Of a stretch of 64,000 nucleotides of DNA, positions 58,965-64,000 are shown in pieces (the stretch's first letter is position 1; each line of letters opens with the position of its first letter). A program made the position numbers and the translations under genes. This stretch comes from JAKAXS01 sp041940525 (GTDB lineage: Bacteria > Pseudomonadota > Alphaproteobacteria > Rhizobiales > Hyphomicrobiaceae): assembly GCA_041940525.1 (NCBI GenBank), contig JBGTSB010000004.1:37021-101020 (forward strand), written 5' to 3'. The notes under the pieces are model-generated. The model did not search any database and was not told the origin of the DNA. It saw nothing but the letters and a program-made list of their open reading frames with translations.

Positions 58965-59830
58965 GCCGGTTGTTGGCTTTCGGTTTGGGATATTCGGCGC
59001 AGGCCTTGGGCCGCTTGAAGCTGAAGGGCGGCTGGAGTGTTGTTGGGACTGCACGGACGCCCGATGGCGTGAAGGCGCTAAACGCTCAAGGGTTCGAAGG
59101 CGTTTTGTTCGACGGGATGTCAGTCTCGGACGCTCTTGCAGATCTGGTTAAGCAGGCCACGCACGTTGTGGTTTCTATCCCGCCACAGGAAGCGGGTGAT
59201 CCGGCTTTGCGGCTGTTGCGCGATGCGCTGGGTTCGTCCGGGCGCTTAAGTTGGATCGGATATCTATCGACGGTCGGCGTGTATGGTAACTCGAATGGCG
59301 CCTGGGTCGACGAGGAATCCCCGGTAGCGCCAGACTTCGATCGTACGCGCTGGCGCATTTCCGCAGAGCAGGACTGGCTGGATTTTGGCCGCCATTCCGG
59401 CAAACGCGTTCAGGTTTTCCGGCTTGCGGGAATCTATGGGCCGGGCCGCAGTGCGTTTGACAGCATTCTTTCTGGGCGCGCGCGATGTATCATCAAGCCG
59501 GGACAGGTCTTCAATCGCATTCACGTCGATGACATCGCGCGCATCGTGAGCGCGGCGATGGACGTGCGCGGCCGATCACCAATTTATAACGTGGCGGATG
59601 ATGAGCCCGCGCCGCCTCAAGACGTCATCCGCTTCGCGGCTGACTTGATGGGTCTGCCTGCGCCGGCGGATTTACCGTTTGAAGAGGCTGAGCTGTCGCC
59701 GATGGCGCGCAGCTTTTATATGTCCAACCGACGCGTCTCAAATGCCAAGGCGAAATCCGAACTCGGCGTGAGGCTGCTCTATCCCAATTATCGTGATGGC
59801 TTAAAGGCCATCTGTTCATTGTCCAGTTAG
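58961..59830 (+). CDS. SDR-family NAD(P)-dependent epimerase-like protein
   Basis: The 289-residue protein is an extended SDR. It has LLAFGLGYSAQALGRLKLKG as a variant nucleotide loop (GLGYSA), YLSTVGVYGNSNGAWVDEES, RLAGIYGPGRSAFDSILSGR and FNRIHVDDIARIVSAAMDV. The usual YxxxK is not evident, so catalysis may differ or be lost. It is translationally coupled to queG by a four-base overlap. Function is unknown. Confidence 0.88.
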   Translation: MSRLLAFGLGYSAQALGRLKLKGGWSVVGTARTPDGVKALNAQGFEGVLFDGMSVSDALADLVKQATHVVVSIPPQEAGDPALRLLRDALGSSGRLSWIGYLSTVGVYGNSNGAWVDEESPVAPDFDRTRWRISAEQDWLDFGRHSGKRVQVFRLAGIYGPGRSAFDSILSGRARCIIKPGQVFNRIHVDDIARIVSAAMDVRGRSPIYNVADDEPAPPQDVIRFAADLMGLPAPADLPFEEAELSPMARSFYMSNRRVSNAKAKSELGVRLLYPNYRDGLKAICSLSS

Positions 59831-59925
59831 CTTACCGACATGGGAAGGCCGTGCTTTATCCGCTTTCTCGCCTGATTTGTGCGGGATTTTGCGACACAGG
59901 TGATTTGGGAACAAGGCAGCGGGCA

Positions 59926-61524
59926 ATGCGATCAGATGTTGGAAACTTCTGGTGGGTAATCGCCGTAAGTCTCATCCTATCCCCCTCACTTTCCTTTGCT
60001 AATGACGCTGGTCATTCGATGGCTGCCAAGTTCGCGCACGCCAGTGATGGCGAACGCAAAGCGTCTCCGACGTCCGGTTCGGATATGCCGTCTCCTGAGA
60101 TCAAGACGGCAGACCGTGGCGAAGCGGACGGTGATACTTTGGACGCTCGCCTGAAGGCCGATGAAGAGGCCATGCTGGCGCGTGCGCGCGAAGAGGCCGA
60201 GCAGCGCCGGGCGTCCGCGAAGAAAGCTGCCGAAGCGATTGTGCGCGCCGCGCAGCGGGCCAAGCACCGGCGTGTCGCTGCTCAGATTGCCGAACGCCGT
60301 CTGGCATTTGTGCAGCGGAAGGCTGAGGAAGTGCGCGCAGCGAACGAGCGCGAGGCGGAGCTGGCCGCGAAACGCCGCGCGTTTGCAAAGCGCCTGGCTG
60401 ACCGGCGCGAAGCGCGCCGCCGGGCAGCGGAGCTGGAAGAGGCGCGCCGCGTCGCTCAGGCCGAGCGCCGTGAGAAAGACGAAGCATTGCGTAAGGTGGC
60501 GCTGGCTAAGGAAGAAGCCGCGCGTGCCGCGAAGCGGGCCGCCGATCTGGCCAAGGCCCTGGCTGATGAGCGCCGTGCGAAGGCGCTGAAAGCCACGCAG
60601 GAGCGTAAGGCGGCGGAGCTCAAAGAGCGTAAAGCGCAAGAGCGCTTGGCCGCCCACGAGAAGAAGCGGCAACAGATAGAAAGTCAGAAAGTCGTTCAGC
60701 GCGAGCCTGCTCGTCAGAAGCAGCCGGAGCTGGTTGCTGAAGGTAGCGTGCCTGATGACGAGTACGACGACGCTGATGAGACTGCTTCCAAGAGCTGGGA
60801 AGAAATGAAGGCCGCGCGCGAGGCCGAGGCACGGCGGCTGAGCAAGAAGCTGGCGAGAGTTCGTGCCCGGCGCGAAGGCGAAGACAAAGTTATGGATACG
60901 GGGTACAGCGGTCTCGGCATGGATCCCTCGACGCATGCGGACCGGCGGCCGGACGATTTCAATGCCAAGTCCCACTCTGTTGAGGCGGCGCGGACGCGGA
61001 AGGCGGTTGATTCTGACCGGCCTGAGACACGAGCAACTATTCTGCTTGTGATGGAGCCGGGCAAGCGCGGCATTCGCCGCTTAAAGAAGACGGCCGATCC
61101 GATCCTGTGTTTGGGTAAGACGTGCTACGTCGGCAACGGTTCTGAACGGGCTGCGCTGTCGATGAGCCGCCGCAAGGCTTTTGGTCCGGCCAACACCATT
61201 GGCCAGCGTGCTGGGCGTTGCGGGCGGTCGCTTGTGTGCGTCTTCCGCGACGTTGACGTTGGGCGGGGCTCCTTCGAGATTCAGCCGATTGACTTGCGCA
61301 TCATGCGGCACGACCGGCGCGAAAAGGTCAAAGCCGAGTTAGACTGGTCGTGCCAAGCTGTTGGCGGGTCGCTGCGCTGCTTGCGGCCGGTTCATTCGCG
61401 GACCTACCGGGCCTGGATCGTACCTGAGCGCATTGCGCGCCGCGCTGGCGCCTCCGCAATCACCGCAGCGATCGAGAGCAACCTGCGCGATTGGGCCGAG
61501 ACCGCGCTGCCCCGCAAACGCTAG
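59926..61524 (+). CDS. Secreted coiled-coil protein with a cysteine-containing C-terminal domain
   Basis: The 532-residue protein starts with a signal peptide (MRSDVGNFWWVIAVSLILSP, then SLSFA). Residues about 75-270 are an unbroken alanine-, arginine-, glutamate- and lysine-rich coiled coil. The C-terminal 150 residues form a compact domain with five cysteines in LCLGKTCYVG, GRCGRSLVCVFRDVDVG and SCQAVGGSLRCLRP, likely disulfide-bonded in the periplasm. Similar domains exist in Rhizobiales proteins of unknown role. It may be an envelope or export factor. The 59851 start would add 25 residues before the signal peptide and is less likely. Confidence 0.8.
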   Translation: MRSDVGNFWWVIAVSLILSPSLSFANDAGHSMAAKFAHASDGERKASPTSGSDMPSPEIKTADRGEADGDTLDARLKADEEAMLARAREEAEQRRASAKKAAEAIVRAAQRAKHRRVAAQIAERRLAFVQRKAEEVRAANEREAELAAKRRAFAKRLADRREARRRAAELEEARRVAQAERREKDEALRKVALAKEEAARAAKRAADLAKALADERRAKALKATQERKAAELKERKAQERLAAHEKKRQQIESQKVVQREPARQKQPELVAEGSVPDDEYDDADETASKSWEEMKAAREAEARRLSKKLARVRARREGEDKVMDTGYSGLGMDPSTHADRRPDDFNAKSHSVEAARTRKAVDSDRPETRATILLVMEPGKRGIRRLKKTADPILCLGKTCYVGNGSERAALSMSRRKAFGPANTIGQRAGRCGRSLVCVFRDVDVGRGSFEIQPIDLRIMRHDRREKVKAELDWSCQAVGGSLRCLRPVHSRTYRAWIVPERIARRAGASAITAAIESNLRDWAETALPRKR

Positions 61525-61558
61525 TCGCCTTCTTCTCTCAGTGATGAGTGTGAGTTTC

Positions 61559-61957
61559 CTAAAGGCGGGCGTCTAGGCGATCTAGGGTTCCGGGCCAGGA
61601 CAGGATGGGCTGGTCGCTTGTTACAAGCGTGGAAGCCGTTTGGCGCGCTGTCGCGACGAGCAGGCGGTCCATCGGATTTGCGGAGAGCTCTACAAGGTCG
61701 GCGGCGTCAAGCGCGACAGCACCGGTGATCTCGTGTTCCACGACACCACCTTCGATGACGCGCTTGCGGATCGCGGGAATGGTTTCGCGAAAACGGATGT
61801 CGTTGCGCCGCTGAAGGTTGCCTAGCTCCATCCAGGTCGCGACCGAGACCGAGAGCTTGCCTCGCGCAGTCAAGCGGATCAGGGAACGTGAACGCGTTCC
61901 GAGCCGCTTGTCGTCAAGCAACCACCAGATCAGGGCATCCGTATCCAGCAACAGCAT
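61559..61957 (-). CDS. PIN-domain toxin (VapC-like)
   Basis: The 132-residue protein begins MLLLDTDALIWWLLDDKRLG with the first catalytic aspartates (Asp5, Asp7), a conserved glutamate in SVATWMELGNL, and LSANPMDRLLVATARQTAST carrying another acidic residue. It is a small ribonuclease of the type II toxin class. It starts four bases after the antitoxin stop. Target RNA is unknown. Confidence 0.9.
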   Translation of the reverse strand: MLLLDTDALIWWLLDDKRLGTRSRSLIRLTARGKLSVSVATWMELGNLQRRNDIRFRETIPAIRKRVIEGGVVEHEITGAVALDAADLVELSANPMDRLLVATARQTASTLVTSDQPILSWPGTLDRLDARL

Positions 61958-61960
61958 CGC

Positions 61961-62257
61961 TTAAGCGTCCTGGCCCGCTGGTGGTTCGGGCCGCACATTC
62001 TCTGCCAGTCGATCCATCCGGCGGTCTATCGGTTCGTCGTCCCACGCGCGGGGCAACGCTTTGTCGGGATTGCAAATCTCGATTAGCCCGCGCATTGAGC
62101 CCTGCAGCGTTACAGGCCTGGCCGCGCGCTCAGGCACGACGCGCGCGAGCACCTTGCCGCGCTTGGTGATGACGAGATCTTCGCCGGTCTCGGCAACATC
62201 CGCCAAAAGCTTCAGGCACTTCGCTTTGAATTCACTGACTTTGACAGTCTTCACCAT
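61961..62257 (-). CDS. Phd/YefM-type antitoxin
   Basis: The 98-residue protein starts MVKTVKVSEFKAKCLKLLAD and continues VAETGEDLVITKRGKVLARV, the Phd/YefM DNA-binding fold, followed by an extended acidic tail (PRAWDDEPIDRRMDRLAENV) that would wrap the toxin. It represses its own operon and neutralises the PIN toxin. The frame is open upstream to 62431, but that part overlaps the promoter of the divergent SDR gene and is not family-like. Confidence 0.9.
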   Translation of the reverse strand: MVKTVKVSEFKAKCLKLLADVAETGEDLVITKRGKVLARVVPERAARPVTLQGSMRGLIEICNPDKALPRAWDDEPIDRRMDRLAENVRPEPPAGQDA

Positions 62258-62415
62258 CGGCGCGCTGATCCAACCAAACCGCAATCGAGTCACTATGGTT
62301 AGATGACTATAGGCACTTCCGGGCACATTGCTCCGGGGCGGGCTGTCAGCGATGTGGAAAACTTTTGGCCGCTCGAACCCTCGCCAAGGCAATCGCTGCC
62401 GGTTAAAGGTGCAGC

Positions 62416-63240
62416 ATGGCAGAACGCGCAATACTTATTACCGGCTGCTCGTCCGGCATCGGACTGGCCTCCGCACGCATGATGAAAGCCCGTGGTTGGC
62501 GCGTTTTCGCGACCGCGCGCAATGATGCTGACTTGGACCGCCTCGCCCGTGATGGGTATGAGCCCGTTCGCCTGGAGCTGGCGGACTCCGAAAGCATAGC
62601 CGCTTGTGCTGAAGAAACTTTGAACCGCTGCGGCGGCAAGCTCGACGCGCTGTTCAACAACGCTGCTTATGGTCAGGCCGGTGCCATGGAAGACGTCACA
62701 GCTGAGGCCCTGCGCGCCCAGTTGGAAGTCAACGTCGTCGGCACGCACGACCTGACGCGCCGGATCATCCCGGCGATGAGAGCCGCGGGCCATGGGCGTA
62801 TCGTTATGTGTTCATCAGTGCTGGGTTTGGTGGCGGCGCCATTTCGTGGCTCCTATTGCGCATCCAAGTTCGCGCTGGAGGCATTGTCGGATGCCATGCG
62901 TCTTGAGCTGGAGGGCACTGGTATCTCCGTCAGCTTGATTGAACCAGGGCCCATTCGAACGCGCTTTATCGAGCACGTGCTGGAGTACATTGAGCGCAAC
63001 ATCGATGTCGAGAATTCAGCTCATCGCGAGACCTATGCCGGCCGTTTGGAAGCTCTGAGATCCGGCGGCAACTCGCGCTTCAAGCTGGAGCCGGAAACGG
63101 TCGCCGAGAAACTCGTCCACGCTGTCGAAAGCCGACATCCGAAACGGCGGTACTACGTGACGACGCCAACGTACATCGCTGTCGCCGTGAAGCGTTTTGC
63201 GCCAACCTGGGTGCTGGATCGCTTGGCCAAGACAACCTAA
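62416..63240 (+). CDS. SDR-family oxidoreductase
   Basis: A classical SDR of 274 residues: ILITGCSSGIGLASARMMKA (TGxxxGIG as TGCSSGIG), LFNNAAYGQAGAMED (NNAA), RIVMCSSVLGLV with the catalytic serine, and YCASKFALEALSDAMRLELE (YxxxK as YCASK). The C-terminal part resembles the retinol/sterol-type group acting on lipophilic alcohols. It is divergent from the toxin-antitoxin operon and convergent with rlmH. Confidence 0.92.
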   Translation: MAERAILITGCSSGIGLASARMMKARGWRVFATARNDADLDRLARDGYEPVRLELADSESIAACAEETLNRCGGKLDALFNNAAYGQAGAMEDVTAEALRAQLEVNVVGTHDLTRRIIPAMRAAGHGRIVMCSSVLGLVAAPFRGSYCASKFALEALSDAMRLELEGTGISVSLIEPGPIRTRFIEHVLEYIERNIDVENSAHRETYAGRLEALRSGGNSRFKLEPETVAEKLVHAVESRHPKRRYYVTTPTYIAVAVKRFAPTWVLDRLAKTT

Positions 63241-63255
63241 GCCAGCCTGAAACAA

Positions 63256-63738
63256 TCACGCTCTGTGATAGGGATGACCCGCCAAGATCGTGCTGGCCCG
63301 GTAGAGCTGCTCGGCTAATACGATGCGAGCCAAGCCGTGCGGCAAGGTCATCGCACCCAACGACAGCTTGAGATCGGCTGTTTGCAACAGACTTTCGGCT
63401 AGGCCGTCGGCACCTCCGATAACAAGTGCCAGAGAACGGCATCCGCCATCGCGCCGGTCCGCGATCCAAGATGCAAATGCTTCGCTCGACAGAGACTTGC
63501 CAGTCTCAGTCAGCGCCACGCGGCAATCGGCATCTTGAGTGGTTTTGAGGAGCCGCTCAGCTTCCTCGTCCTTGCGCTGAAGCGCTTGCTGCAACCGCGA
63601 CTCCGTCAACTCCGACACAGTCAGAGGGCCAAGGGAAAGACCCCGGCCAACTCCGTCGAAGCGTTTGATGTAGCGGGCGCACAGCTCACGTTCTGCGCCA
63701 TCCTTGAGACGTCCGACGGCGGCGATGGTTATGCGCAT
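63256..63738 (-). CDS. rlmH: 23S rRNA pseudouridine-1915 N3-methyltransferase RlmH
   Basis: The 160-residue SPOUT methyltransferase starts MRITIAAVGRLKDGAERELC and has the knot motif SLALVIGGADGLAESLLQTA and the conserved tail LPHGLARIVLAEQLYRASTI with PYHRA. It methylates pseudouridine 1915 in 23S rRNA. rsfS precedes it, the usual pairing. Confidence 0.97.
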   Translation of the reverse strand: MRITIAAVGRLKDGAERELCARYIKRFDGVGRGLSLGPLTVSELTESRLQQALQRKDEEAERLLKTTQDADCRVALTETGKSLSSEAFASWIADRRDGGCRSLALVIGGADGLAESLLQTADLKLSLGAMTLPHGLARIVLAEQLYRASTILAGHPYHRA

Positions 63739-63747
63739 GGCAGCAAC

Positions 63748-63757
63748 NNNNNNNNNN
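63748..63757. other. Assembly gap (10 N)
   Basis: Ten undetermined bases lie between rlmH and rsfS. Their true length and content are unknown, so the intergenic distance cannot be trusted. Confidence 0.99.
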
Positions 63758-63789
63758 TGCCGGAGCGCCTAAGGTCAGGCATCGCCCGC

Positions 63790-64000
63790 TTAATGAGCGG
63801 TCTGATCAGCAGGGCGTTCGCTCGACCACATCTTTTCCAGATTGTAGAAGTCGCGAACCTCGGCCCGGAACACGTGGACAATGATGTCACCCGTGTCGAC
63901 CAGCACCCAATCGCAAGCATCCAGGCCTTCAACCCGTGGGTTGATGCCGTTCTCTTTGAACTTGCGGCGGAGTTGATCGGCGATCGCACCGACATGACGG
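63790..64000 (-). CDS. rsfS: Ribosome silencing factor RsfS, 5' end outside the window
   Basis: The reverse frame ending at the TAA (63790-63792) reads RHVGAIADQLRRKFKENGIN, then EGLDACDWVLVDTGDIIVHV and FRAEVRDFYNLEKMW, the C-terminal two-thirds of RsfS/RsfA. The protein binds uL14 and blocks subunit joining in starvation. Its N-terminus lies beyond the right edge. Confidence 0.95.
   Translation of the reverse strand, partial: RHVGAIADQLRRKFKENGINPRVEGLDACDWVLVDTGDIIVHVFRAEVRDFYNLEKMWSSERPADQTAH

Noticed and set aside
59986..60975. 329-codon antisense frame opposite the coiled-coil gene
   Set aside because: Long complement-strand frames are expected opposite Ala/Arg/Glu-rich coiled coils; no domain is seen.
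63729..63995. Frame crossing the N run
   Set aside because: It includes undetermined bases, and the true product in this stretch is RsfS in another frame.

Overview
The window looks like chromosomal DNA of an alphaproteobacterium, most likely of the order Hyphomicrobiales (Rhizobiales). This is inferred from the moderately high G+C, the core-gene neighbourhoods (hisB-hisH, hslV/hslU, dapB-gpmA, rnd-lptC-lptB-rpoN-hpf-ptsN, rlmH-rsfS), a DUF1150 gene, and an alphaproteobacterial-type heat-shock promoter. Genus cannot be fixed from sequence reading alone. A run of ten N marks an assembly gap at 63748-63757.

Left flank (1-6752): a minus-strand operon encodes a SbnA/SbnB pair (L-2,3-diaminopropionate synthesis), an arginine-type amidinotransferase and an edge-truncated membrane protein. 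Together they could make a guanidino amino acid. A secreted protein of unknown function, a serine beta-lactamase-fold hydrolase and a small broken secreted-protein gene follow.

Accessory block (6753-29996): a 17-bp direct repeat copies the 3' end of tRNA-Ser(CGA) and brackets about 23 kb. A P4-type integrase sits beside the tRNA with an AlpA-like regulator, a plasmid-type replication initiator and small unknown genes, so this is a classic tRNA-integrated genomic island. Cargo includes an HNH nuclease, a serine recombinase with palindromic upstream sites, an OhrR-like redox regulator with two operator-like palindromes, SDR and alpha/beta hydrolases, a LysR regulator, a NarL-type two-component system, a pentapeptide-repeat protein and a cupin. 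It also carries a self-contained redox module: molybdopterin oxidoreductase, 7Fe-type ferredoxin, ferredoxin-NADP reductase and a mobB gene with three in-frame stops, divergent from a MocR regulator. An integrase tail at about 18.2 kb and a LysR remnant at about 25 kb suggest the island was assembled in several events.

Core block (29997-64000): an FeeM-like acyltransferase, a Nudix hydrolase, a small Cys-rich protein, a DUF4166/GbsR pair with a perfect 36-bp palindrome on the regulator's start codon, glycosyltransferases, infC (probable AUC start), a TonB-like protein, histidine biosynthesis, HslVU protease with an SMR transporter between its subunits, ppa, dapB, gpmA, a small heat-shock protein with an RpoH-like promoter, tRNA-Leu(CAG), and RNase D. 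Then come an LptC-LptA fusion, LptB with a long N-terminal tail, RpoN, HPF, PtsN, UppP, an FzlA-like GST, QueG, a secreted coiled-coil protein, a VapBC-type toxin-antitoxin pair, RlmH and truncated RsfS.
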